Assembly (NCBI RefSeq): GCF_030052995.1
Contig: NZ_JASJPW010000001.1
Location: forward strand, 1,471,001 to 1,535,000
Source of the DNA: Gemmobacter sp. 24YEA27
Lineage (GTDB): Bacteria > Pseudomonadota > Alphaproteobacteria > Rhodobacterales > Rhodobacteraceae
Length of the DNA: 64,000 bases
Direction: 5' to 3'
Each line of letters starts with the position of its first letter. The first letter of the stretch is position 1. The position numbers were made by a program, and so were the translations under genes. The notes below the pieces were generated by a model. It saw only the letters and a program-made list of their open reading frames with translations. It ran no database searches and had not been told where the DNA came from. Positions 56,768-64,000 of the stretch are shown piece by piece.

Positions 56768-57139
56768 ACCAGCGGCCTGGCGGTCGGAAGGCCGGTCGCG
56801 GCCTGTTTCGGACAGGGCAGCATCAGAAGCAGGTGGTCTGCATCTTATAGCGACAGAGCGCATCCGGTTGTGGCGCCCTGATCCTGGCCCGTTATCGTCA
56901 CCGGCCGGAGAAAAGGCCGGTCTGCGGCCCTCGATTCCCCCTGACCTGATCCCTCTGTGAAACCGCTCCCGGCAGAAACGATGGTTTCTGGCTGCGATTT
57001 GCCCGAGACGTAGAATTTTCTTCTCTCTGGATGGGGCATTTCACCCGAAACATTCCTTTGCAAATAACGAGTAATCCTGTCGTTATTATGTGTATTGGCT
57101 GGCATGGTGCCGGACAGGACAAGTGCAGGAGAGTGCAGG
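56768..57139. other. 372-base leader of the sulfate operon with Rrf2-type palindrome
   Basis: No gene is visible. It contains the palindrome at 57063-57087 and the likely promoter of the 84-residue protein and sulfate transporter. An upstream GGCCGG / CCGGCC pair is seen near 56900. Confidence 0.45.
57063..57087. promoter_or_regulatory. Perfect inverted repeat, probable Rrf2 operator
   Basis: AATAACGA (57063-57070) and TCGTTATT (57080-57087) are separated by nine bases. It overlaps a possible promoter (TTGCAA at 57058-57063). It lies 53 bases before the ATG of the 84-residue protein. The Rrf2 gene is directly upstream, making it the obvious candidate regulator. Confidence 0.65.
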
Positions 57140-57394
57140 ATGACCGCAGCATTCGCTTTCGGAACGCCCGCAACGGGCAACGCTTATACCCCCATCGGCC
57201 GCCCGGCCCAGGGTCAGGGCATGTCCGGCACCTGTGTCGTTCGCCTGATCGACCGCCGCACCGGGATGACGCATCGCGTCAATGGCACGCCGCTGGTGAT
57301 CTTCACCCGGCGCCCGTCCGAGGCGGTGGCCGAACTGCTTTCTGGCCGTGACCGATCGGTCTGGGAAGCCCGCATCGACCCGATCGAACCGTAA
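57140..57394 (+). CDS. 84-residue protein of unknown function at the head of the sulfate operon
   Basis: The protein begins [20 protein letters not shown] and continues with [20 protein letters not shown] and [20 protein letters not shown]; it has no signal peptide or membrane segment. I do not recognise its family. It starts 53 bases after the palindrome and 110 bases before the substrate-binding protein gene, so it should be the first gene of the sulfate operon. A role as regulator or accessory factor is possible but unproven. Confidence 0.75.
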   Translation: MTAAFAFGTPATGNAYTPIGRPAQGQGMSGTCVVRLIDRRTGMTHRVNGTPLVIFTRRPSEAVAELLSGRDRSVWEARIDPIEP

Positions 57395-57503
57395 GGAGCG
57401 CGCAACCATGACCCATCAGACACTTTTCGGCCTCGTGCCCTTCCTGCAGCTGCCGCGCAGCCGGGACGGGCAGCGCGACAAAACCAGCTTGCAGGAGACA
57501 GAA

Positions 57504-58586
57504 ATGACCATCCAGACGCCCCGCATCGACACCCCGCGCGAGACCCGTTCGACGATCCTCTCCGGCTTTCGCAGTCTTGAGGGCTGGCCGGTTTCGCGGC
57601 TGATCCGTGGCGCCGTGGCCGGGATTGCCCTCGTGGTATCCGGCGCGCTCGCCGCTCCGGTCCAGGCGGAATCGCTGCTGAACGTCTCATATGACCCGAC
57701 CCGCGAGCTTTACCGCGAGTTCAACGAGGCTTTCGCGAAATACTGGGTCGCCGAAGGCAATGAAGCGCCGGAGATCGAGGTCTCGCATGGCGGCTCCGGC
57801 GCGCAGGCCCGTGCCGTGGTCGAGGGGCTTGAGGCCCAGGTGCTCACCCTTGCGCTTGGCGGCGATATCGACCGGGTGGCCGAGACCGGCAAGCTTCCGA
57901 AAGACTGGCAGACCAAACTGCCGCATAACTCCTCGCCCTATACTTCGACCATTGTGTTCCTTGTGCGTGAAGGGAACCCCAAGGGGCTGAACGACTGGGG
58001 CGATCTGCTGAAAGACGGCGTCGAGGTGATCACGCCGAACCCGAAAACCTCGGGCGGGGCGCGCTGGAACTATCTGGCGGCCTGGGCCTGGGCCGAAAAG
58101 AACGGCAAGGATCCGAAGGACTTCGTGAAAGCCCTGTTCGAACATGTGCCGGTGCTCGATACCGGGGCGCGCGGTTCGACCACCACCTTCGTTCAGCGTG
58201 AGATCGGCGATGTGCTGCTCGCCTGGGAAAACGAGGCCTATCTCGCGCTGCAGGAGATCGGCGAAGACAGTTTCGACATCGTCGTGCCGAGCGTCTCGAT
58301 CCTGACCGAACCGCCGGTTGCCCTGGTCGAAGGCAATATCAAGAGCGACGAACAGCGCAAACTGGCCGAGGCCTATCTGAACTATCTCTACAGCCCCGAA
58401 GGCCAGGCGATTGCGTTCAAGAACTTCTACCGGGCCTGGGACACATCGGCCGCCAATCCCGAAGATGTGGCCCGTTTTCCGAAACTTGATCTGGTGACCA
58501 TCGCCGATTTCGGCGGCTGGGAAAAAGCCCAACCCGAGCATTTCGGGGATGGCGGCACCTTCGACCAGATCTACGTCGCAAAGTAA
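57504..58586 (+). CDS. Sulfate ABC transporter substrate-binding protein
   Basis: The 360-residue protein (392 if it starts at 57408) has a signal peptide ending [11 protein letters not shown] and the SBP/CysP family features [52 protein letters not shown] and [12 protein letters not shown]. Both starts have a good Shine-Dalgarno (AAGGAG before 57408, AGGAG before 57504). It delivers periplasmic sulfate or thiosulfate to CysTWA. Whether it is Sbp or CysP is not decided. Confidence 0.93.
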   Translation: MTIQTPRIDTPRETRSTILSGFRSLEGWPVSRLIRGAVAGIALVVSGALAAPVQAESLLNVSYDPTRELYREFNEAFAKYWVAEGNEAPEIEVSHGGSGAQARAVVEGLEAQVLTLALGGDIDRVAETGKLPKDWQTKLPHNSSPYTSTIVFLVREGNPKGLNDWGDLLKDGVEVITPNPKTSGGARWNYLAAWAWAEKNGKDPKDFVKALFEHVPVLDTGARGSTTTFVQREIGDVLLAWENEAYLALQEIGEDSFDIVVPSVSILTEPPVALVEGNIKSDEQRKLAEAYLNYLYSPEGQAIAFKNFYRAWDTSAANPEDVARFPKLDLVTIADFGGWEKAQPEHFGDGGTFDQIYVAK

Positions 58587-58595
58587 GGATCCGGG

Positions 58596-59528
58596 ATGGG
58601 CAGGCCTGTCGTCCACAGATCTCCGATGCCGGGCCTCGGCCTGTCGATGGGGATCACCTTCACGATGCTCTCGATTGTGGTTCTCCTGCCCATCGGCGCC
58701 CTGCTTTTGCAGGGCGTCAGCTATGGCGCTGAAGGGATCTGGGCCACCGTCAACCGCGAGCGGGTCTGGAAGGCGCTCTATCTTTCCTTCCGCCTGTCCT
58801 TCTACGCGGCGGTGTTCAACCTGATCTTCGGGGTGATCCTTGCCTGGGTGCTGACACGTTATCGGTTTCCGGGGCACCGGATCCTTGATGCGGCCGTCGA
58901 TCTGCCCTTCGCGCTGCCGACTGCCGTGGCCGGGATCGCGCTGACTGCGCTTTACGCGCCCAACGGCTTCTTCGGCGCAAGCTGGACCCATACCATTGCG
59001 CCTGCGCTGAATGCGGGCCTCGCCTGGCCCGAGGCTGCGCTGAATGTGCTGGTGACCGGCCTCGGGTTTGAACCCTGGTCGCTGCAGGTGCCGCCGCGCA
59101 TCGCCTATTCGACGATGGGGATCTTCATCGCGCTGGTTTTCGTGGGCCTGCCTTTCGTGGCCCGCACCGTGCAGCCGGTGATCCATGAGATCGACCGCGA
59201 GGTCGAAGAGGCCTCGGCAACGCTGGGCGCCTCGCGCGTGCATACTTTGCGCCGTGTGGTCTGGCCGATGCTCCTGCCCGCGGCGCTCACCGGGTTTGCG
59301 CTCTCGCTGGCGCGGGCGGTGGGCGAATATGGCTCGGTCATCTTCATTGCGGGCAACAAGCCGCTCGTGACCGAGATCGCGCCGCTCCTCATCGTCATTC
59401 AGCTTGAGGAATTCAGCTATGATGGTGCCGCCGCCATCGGCATTGCGATGCTGGTGATCTCTTTCGCAATGCTCCTCGTGATCAACCTGATCCAGGTCTG
59501 GAGCCGCCGGAGAATTGGCTATGTCTGA
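58596..59528 (+). CDS. cysT: Sulfate ABC transporter permease CysT
   Basis: The 310-residue protein has about six helices and the permease EAA motif (EEASATLGASRVHTLRRVVW PML). It begins 9 bases after the substrate-binding protein gene with AAGGAT-type Shine-Dalgarno. It pairs with CysW to form the membrane channel. Confidence 0.95.
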   Translation: MGRPVVHRSPMPGLGLSMGITFTMLSIVVLLPIGALLLQGVSYGAEGIWATVNRERVWKALYLSFRLSFYAAVFNLIFGVILAWVLTRYRFPGHRILDAAVDLPFALPTAVAGIALTALYAPNGFFGASWTHTIAPALNAGLAWPEAALNVLVTGLGFEPWSLQVPPRIAYSTMGIFIALVFVGLPFVARTVQPVIHEIDREVEEASATLGASRVHTLRRVVWPMLLPAALTGFALSLARAVGEYGSVIFIAGNKPLVTEIAPLLIVIQLEEFSYDGAAAIGIAMLVISFAMLLVINLIQVWSRRRIGYV

Positions 59529-60396
59529 TCTGAGCCACGCAACCCCCGCCCGTAGTTTCCGCGCCCCGACCGAAGAGGCGCCGCTGGCCCGCTGGCTGCT
59601 GATCGGTTTCGTGACGCTGGCGCTGGCGGTGCTGGTTTTCGCGCCGCTGATCGCGATCTTTGTTGAAGCACTTTCAAAAGGCTGGGAGGCGGCCTGGAAA
59701 AGCCTATTCAGCCGCGAGGCGCTGCCGGCGATCAAACTGACGCTGACGGTTGCGGCCATCGCGGTGCCGCTGAACGCCGCTTTCGGCATCGCTGCCGCCT
59801 GGTTCATCACCAAATTTGACTTTCGCGGCAAGGCCTTCCTTATCACTTTGATTGATCTGCCCTTCTCGGTCTCGCCGGTTGTCGCGGGTCTGTGCATCGT
59901 GCTGCTGTTCGGCGCCAATACCGCCATCGGTGCCTGGCTTGTGGCACATGGTTTCCCCATCGTTTTCGCCCTGCCGGGGATCGTGCTGGCCACGGTCTTC
60001 GTCACCTTCCCCTTCGTCGCGCGCGAACTGATCCCGGTGATGATCGAACAGGGGCGCGCCGAGGAAGAGGCGGCGCTGACGCTCGGTGCCTCGGGCTGGC
60101 GGACCTTTCTGACTGTCACCTTGCCGAATATCCGCTGGGCGCTGCTTTACGGTGTGCTGCTCAGCAATGCCCGCGCGATGGGCGAATTCGGAGCGGTGGC
60201 TGTGGTTTCAGGCCGGCGCGAATCTGCAACGACCATGCCGCTCAAGATCGAGATGTTCTATAATGAGTACCAGGGGGCCACCGCCTTTGCGATGGCGGGG
60301 CTGCTTGCCTTCCTCGCGCTGCTCACACTTCTCCTCAAGACCTGGCTCGAAAACCGCCACGCCGGGGAGCTCTCCGCCAACCGGCGCGGCCATTAA
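59521..60396 (+). CDS. cysW: Sulfate ABC transporter permease CysW
   Basis: The 291-residue permease overlaps cysT by eight bases. It has the EAA motif (EEEAALTLGASGWRTFLTVT) and the CysW-typical NEYQGATAFAMAGLLAFLAL near its end. Confidence 0.95.
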   Translation: MSDLSHATPARSFRAPTEEAPLARWLLIGFVTLALAVLVFAPLIAIFVEALSKGWEAAWKSLFSREALPAIKLTLTVAAIAVPLNAAFGIAAAWFITKFDFRGKAFLITLIDLPFSVSPVVAGLCIVLLFGANTAIGAWLVAHGFPIVFALPGIVLATVFVTFPFVARELIPVMIEQGRAEEEAALTLGASGWRTFLTVTLPNIRWALLYGVLLSNARAMGEFGAVAVVSGRRESATTMPLKIEMFYNEYQGATAFAMAGLLAFLALLTLLLKTWLENRHAGELSANRRGH

Positions 60397-60404
60397 CTTT
60401 GCCT

Positions 60405-60441
60405 TGAACTGAATACTCCCGGGTGTGGGGCAAAGCCCCAC
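60405..60441. repeat. TGAACTSAATACTCC motif with GC hairpin, copy 2, inside the cys operon
   Basis: TGAACTGAATACTCC (60405-60419) is followed by the hairpin GTGGGGC / GCCCCAC (60425-60441). It lies between cysW and cysA and may weaken transcription or stabilise the upstream mRNA. Confidence 0.6.
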
Positions 60442-60465
60442 CACCAGCAGCCACAGGAGCCGCCC

Positions 60466-61197
60466 TTGAAAATCGAAATCGACGAAATCTCGAAAGCCTT
60501 TGGCACCACCGCCGCGCTGACGCCGGTTTCTCTCTCGATCCCCTCGGGCGCGCTGGTGGCACTGCTGGGCCCGTCGGGATCGGGCAAGACCACGCTTTTG
60601 CGGATCCTTGGCGGGCTGGAATTTCCGACCTCGGGGCGGGTGCTGTTTGATGGCCAGGATGCGACCGGCTTGACAGTGCAGCAACGCCGTGCGGGCTTTG
60701 TGTTCCAGTCTTACGCGCTGTTTCGCCATATGACGGTGTTCGAGAACATCGCTTACGGGCTCAGGGCGCGTCCGCGTGCGGTCCGTCCGCCAAAGGCAGA
60801 AATCACCCGGCGGGTGACGAAACTGCTGGAGCTGATCCAGCTTCCCGAGATCGGCGCGCGCTATCCGAGCCAGCTCTCTGGCGGCCAGCGGCAGCGTGTG
60901 GCCCTTGCGCGGGCGCTGGCGATCGAGCCGAGGATGCTCTTGCTGGACGAGCCCTTTGGAGCGCTGGATGCGAAAGTGCGCAAGGAATTGCGCCAGGGGC
61001 TGCGCGACATCCATGACGAGACCGGTCTGACCACGGTCTTCGTAACCCATGACCAGGAAGAGGCGATGGAACTGGCCGATCTGGTGGTGGTCATGTCCGG
61101 TTCGCAGACCGGCGGACGGATCGAGCAGATCGGCAAGCCCGCCGATATCCGCGCAAGGCCCGCGAGCGATTTCGTCCGCAGCTTTATCGCGGCCTGA
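60466..61197 (+). CDS. cysA: Sulfate ABC transporter ATP-binding protein CysA, short form
   Basis: The 243-residue ATPase begins with TTG at 60466 (Shine-Dalgarno CAGGAG). Walker [13 protein letters not shown] signature [15 protein letters not shown], Walker [12 protein letters not shown] and the H-loop [10 protein letters not shown] are complete. It ends after FVRSFIAA without the C-terminal TOBE/regulatory domain found in ~350-residue CysA proteins. The gene is followed at once by chpT, so no hidden extension is possible. Confidence 0.95.
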   Translation: MKIEIDEISKAFGTTAALTPVSLSIPSGALVALLGPSGSGKTTLLRILGGLEFPTSGRVLFDGQDATGLTVQQRRAGFVFQSYALFRHMTVFENIAYGLRARPRAVRPPKAEITRRVTKLLELIQLPEIGARYPSQLSGGQRQRVALARALAIEPRMLLLDEPFGALDAKVRKELRQGLRDIHDETGLTTVFVTHDQEEAMELADLVVVMSGSQTGGRIEQIGKPADIRARPASDFVRSFIAA

Positions 61198-61241
61198 TCA
61201 CGCCCCTGGCCGGGCCATGGCCGGGGTTGAGATCCGCGAGA

Positions 61242-61892
61242 CTACCAGCCCAGCCGGATCGCGCCTTCGGTGATGTCGCAGGCAAGGCTCAGGCCGCGCT
61301 CCCGGATCTCTGTAAAGGCGAGTGCGAATTGGACATGCGAGGCGGCAATCGGTGTGCCTTCGCAGTCTCTGGAAGGCAGCCCGGCGAAGGCAGGGCTGAA
61401 CATATCCCAAAAACGCGGCTCTGCCCGCATCCGCGCCGCTTCCGCGATGATCTGCCAGCCGCCAGAGGGGTGAGCGCCCTCCTTCTGCGCGGCGCTGCTC
61501 TGGGCGGCGCGGATGGTGCCGCCATAGGGCAGGGCGCTTTCCAGACATTGCAGCAGCAGGAAGGCCAGTTTGACATCGCGCCGGTCAAGTTCGGTCCCGC
61601 TCGACCAGTCCAGTTTCAGCCGGCCGCCGCGCGACATGGCCGAAAGGATGCCGGTGACTTCGCTGCGTGCAATGCGCTGATCAGTGCCGGCGAGGCCGAA
61701 CGCCACCCGGAAGAACCGGATCCGGGCATTCGCACTTTCCACGCTTTCGGCAATCAGCGCTAGTTCAGGCGAAGCGGCGCTGCGATCCATCATCATCAGC
61801 TCGACCCCGTTGCCGATCGCTCCGATTGGGCTGATAAGGTCATGACAGATCCGTGATCCGATAAGCGCTGCGAGATCGGTCTTGTCTTGCAT
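61242..61892 (-). CDS. chpT: Histidine phosphotransferase ChpT
   Basis: The 216-residue protein has the phospho-acceptor His in SRICHDLISPIGAIGNGVEL (His17) and a degenerate ATPase-like C-terminal domain (GRLKLDWSSGTEL, FLLLQCLESALPYGGTI). In alphaproteobacteria ChpT relays phosphate from CckA to CtrA and CpdR, controlling cell cycle or motility. It is convergent with cysA. Confidence 0.93.
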   Translation of the reverse strand: MQDKTDLAALIGSRICHDLISPIGAIGNGVELMMMDRSAASPELALIAESVESANARIRFFRVAFGLAGTDQRIARSEVTGILSAMSRGGRLKLDWSSGTELDRRDVKLAFLLLQCLESALPYGGTIRAAQSSAAQKEGAHPSGGWQIIAEAARMRAEPRFWDMFSPAFAGLPSRDCEGTPIAASHVQFALAFTEIRERGLSLACDITEGAIRLGW

Positions 61893-62359
61893 CTGATAAC
61901 CTCGGGAAATTGCTAAATGAATTCTCTCCTGGAACCTGGTATGTTCGTGAGCTGCCCGTCGCGTCCCGATTGGGGGCTGGGGCAGGTTCAGTCAAATATT
62001 GCAGGACGGGTAACGGTTAACTTTGAACACGCTGGAAAGCAGGTGATCGACAGCAGGAATGTGGATCTGCGTCCCGAATTCGGTATCTGAGAAGCGTGGA
62101 GTGTTTTTCCAGAATTATCAAGGATTAACGGCATTGCGACCGCAACGGGCAGCGCACGCCGTGGCGACGGGATCGCGCCAGACCGGCCATTCAGGCCAAA
62201 TTCGCGCCCTCGGGGCCGAACTCTGATCACAGAGCTTTGGATTGCAACAAGACTGTTACATGATTAAGTCAGGAAGAGAGCCGGAACAGTGTGGCGCAGG
62301 GGAGACCCCGTGCCACCAGCGCCAGAGACGTCCCTCATAAAAAGTCGCCTCCTGACGAT
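61893..62359. other. 467-base divergent region between chpT and olsB, no gene seen
   Basis: It holds the promoters of both genes. It is more AT-rich than its surroundings, with GTTAAC near 62018 and ATTAAC near 62125, but no full CtrA site (TTAA-N7-TTAA) is evident. I see no small gene that can be supported. Confidence 0.4.
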
Positions 62360-63142
62360 ATGCTTGCCGAAGAACCCAACTATACGCTCCGCCTCGCGAC
62401 GGAAGTGGTCGATATTTTCGCAGCCCAGCGTTTGCGATATCTGGTCTTCGTCCAAGAACTGGGCGCGAGCGGCGGCATGATCGATCATGAACGCCGGATC
62501 GAGACCGATGCCTTTGACGCGATCTTCGACCATCTCGTGCTGATCGACAAACGCATCCCGCCCGAGACGGGCGACCATGTGGTCGGGGCCTACCGGCTTC
62601 TGCCCTGTGATCGTTTGCCCGAGGGCGGGCGGTTCTATTCCGAAGATGAATATGACCTGGCGCCCTTGCGCGCGACGGGGCGGCGCCTGCTGGAACTCGG
62701 CCGAACCTGTGTTCATCCCGACCACCGTGGCGGGGCTGCGATGTTCCTGCTGTGGAACGGCCTTGCGGAATATGTGCTGGAGCGCGGCATCGAGGTGATG
62801 TTCGGCCCGGCCTCGTTCCATGGCACCGATGTGGCGGCGCTGGCAAAGCCGCTGTCCTGGCTCTGGCATCACCATCTGGCACCGCCCGAGCTGCGCGTCC
62901 GCGCGCTGGAGCCGGGGCGTGCCGCCATGGATCTGATCGCGAATGAGGATCTCGACCGCGCCTCGGCCATGGCGCAGATGCCGGCGCTGATCAAAGCCTA
63001 TCTGCGGCTGGGCGGCTTCGTGGGCGACGGCGCCTTTATTGACCGCCCCTTCAATACAACCGATGTTTGCCTTCTGATGGATACCGGGAAAATGTCGGCC
63101 CGCCATCGGGATTTCTATACGCGCAAACAGGGAACGACTTGA
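62360..63142 (+). CDS. olsB: L-ornithine N-alpha-acyltransferase OlsB
   Basis: The 260-residue GNAT-fold enzyme attaches a 3-hydroxyacyl chain from acyl-ACP to ornithine, first step of ornithine lipid synthesis. It has IFAAQRLRYLVFVQELGASG, DHLVLID, GRTCVHPDHRGGAAMFLLWNG and FHGTDVAALAKPLSWLWHHH, as in the OlsB family. The start at 62360 is preferred; a GTG at 62291 is possible. Its stop overlaps the start of olsA (TTGA). Confidence 0.93.
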   Translation: MLAEEPNYTLRLATEVVDIFAAQRLRYLVFVQELGASGGMIDHERRIETDAFDAIFDHLVLIDKRIPPETGDHVVGAYRLLPCDRLPEGGRFYSEDEYDLAPLRATGRRLLELGRTCVHPDHRGGAAMFLLWNGLAEYVLERGIEVMFGPASFHGTDVAALAKPLSWLWHHHLAPPELRVRALEPGRAAMDLIANEDLDRASAMAQMPALIKAYLRLGGFVGDGAFIDRPFNTTDVCLLMDTGKMSARHRDFYTRKQGTT

Positions 63143-64000
63143 GCCAGACCGCAGACCGCCCGCCTGAACCCTCCGATACCGCTTTCTCGCCGGACGATGC
63201 GCCGCCACCTCCGCGCCGGATCGGGCCGGTGGGCTGGTTGCTTGTAGCCGGGCGCGGGACCGTGCTGGTCGTCTTCCTTATGCTGGGCCTGATGGTCCAT
63301 TCGCTGATCCGCCTGATCGAATGGCCGCTTTGCGGTCAGAATCGCCCGGTGACGCCCTGGGTCACCCGCTTTGTCTGCCGTATCGCGTTGCGCATCATGG
63401 GGATCGGCTATTCGACGCGCGGCGCGCCGATGTCCCATAAGGGCGCGGTCGTCGCCAATCACGCCGGCTGGCTGGACATCTTTCCCCTGAATGCCGGGCA
63501 GAGCATCTATTTTGTCTCGAAAGCCGAGGTTTCCTCCTGGCCCGGTATCGGCCTGCTCGCGAAAGCCACCGGCACGGTTTTTATCTCACGCAAGGGGACC
63601 GAGGCGAAACGTCAGCAGGAGGTCTTCGAGACCCGTCTGCGCGCTGGCCATCAGCTTTTGTTCTTCCCCGAGGGCACCTCGACCGACAGCCTGACCGTGC
63701 TGCCGTTCAAATCAACTTTGTTCCAGGCGTTCTATACCCATGGGCTCGACCGCGTGCTGCAGATCCAGCCGGTGACCGTGGTCTGGCATGCGCCTGCAGG
63801 CGAGGATCCGCGTTTCTATGGCTGGTGGGGCGATATGGATTTCGCGACGCATCTTCTCCGGGTGCTGTCGGTGCCGCGTCAGGGCCGGGTCGAAGTGATC
63901 TGGCATCCGCCGGTGCCGGTGGATGCCTTTCCCGGACGGAAGGAGCTGGCTCTCTATTGTGAGCGGGTGATCCGAACAGCCCATCCTCTGGCGCATAACT
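63139..64000 (+). CDS. olsA: Lyso-ornithine lipid O-acyltransferase OlsA (PlsC family), 3' end cut by window edge
   Basis: The protein starts with TTG at 63139, overlapping the olsB stop by four bases, and reads SQTADRPPEPSDTAFS, a hydrophobic helix (about 39-62), then ANHAGWLDIF (NHxxxxD catalytic motif), FVSKAEV, TGTVFISRKG and FFPEGTSTD, all PlsC-family hallmarks. It acylates lyso-ornithine lipid. About 287 residues are visible; the C-terminus is beyond base 64000. Confidence 0.93.
   Translation, partial: MSQTADRPPEPSDTAFSPDDAPPPPRRIGPVGWLLVAGRGTVLVVFLMLGLMVHSLIRLIEWPLCGQNRPVTPWVTRFVCRIALRIMGIGYSTRGAPMSHKGAVVANHAGWLDIFPLNAGQSIYFVSKAEVSSWPGIGLLAKATGTVFISRKGTEAKRQQEVFETRLRAGHQLLFFPEGTSTDSLTVLPFKSTLFQAFYTHGLDRVLQIQPVTVVWHAPAGEDPRFYGWWGDMDFATHLLRVLSVPRQGRVEVIWHPPVPVDAFPGRKELALYCERVIRTAHPLAHN

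Noticed and set aside
61893..62359. CtrA binding site before chpT
   Set aside because: TTAAC half-sites occur but no TTAA-N7-TTAA pair at the right spacing.

Overview
The window is high-GC DNA from an alphaproteobacterium, most likely order Rhodobacterales (Rhodobacter/Paracoccus/Gemmobacter-like). I infer this from gene content: a ChpT phosphotransferase, a TIGR02300 FYDLN acid protein, CarD next to an FdxA-type ferredoxin, a Suv3-like helicase, an OlsB/OlsA pair, a 49-residue aa3 oxidase subunit IV, MbfA and KpsC/KpsS capsule proteins. Gene density is high and the content is mostly chromosomal housekeeping. I see no rRNA, tRNA, CRISPR, integrase or insertion sequence.

Layout. 0-10.8 kb, mostly minus strand: YaiI-type protein (cut by the edge), fghA, the iron exporter mbfA with a divergent TetR gene, a GNAT, folC, a YdhR-like protein, accD, the recombination/replication operon dnaX-ybaB-recR, and a frameshifted Sua5/TsaC gene. 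10.9-26.5 kb: acyl-CoA dehydrogenase, a frameshifted GntR regulator, a YgjP-type metallopeptidase, TIGR02300, ispE, a large TPR protein, etfQO, greA, a membrane protein, GNAT-mobB-mobA, a lipoprotein, oxidase subunit IV, a DUF6173-like protein, a frameshifted metallo-beta-lactamase-fold hydrolase and a secreted nuclease. 26.5-33.3 kb: parE, an LLM flavin oxidoreductase, a GST, ppk2 and a MATE transporter. 33.3-37.9 kb: capsule operon kpsS-wza-kpsC. 38-48.4 kb: ribE, carD, fdxA, S4 protein, Suv3-like helicase, TPR protein, SCP2 protein, alpha/beta hydrolase, META protein, nusB, and divergent cobS/cobT. 48.5-52 kb: one very long gene, broken in this assembly, for an inner-membrane protein with PilM/GspL-like and PilP/GspC-like ends. 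52.1-61.2 kb: SIMPL protein, then a sulfur and amino-acid module (metY, two Lrp regulators, LysE exporter, Rrf2 regulator, 84-residue protein, sulfate ABC transporter sbp-cysT-cysW-cysA). 61.2-64 kb: chpT, then olsB-olsA for ornithine lipids, cut by the edge.

Three results stand out. (1) Nine separate -1 frameshifts disrupt five otherwise normal genes, five of them in the single gene at 48523-51964. Nearly all lie in G/C runs, and restoring one base each time makes every protein whole, so consensus homopolymer errors are the likeliest cause and the affected genes should not be read as pseudogenes. (2) A roughly 110-bp composite palindromic element occurs three times in intergenic spacers, once inverted. 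A second class of tandem hairpins occurs twice with different but self-complementary stems. (3) The sulfur module carries clear palindromes: an Lrp-type operator whose half-site recurs before metY, and a perfect inverted repeat between the Rrf2 gene and the sulfate transporter, where an unrecognised 84-residue protein is also encoded.
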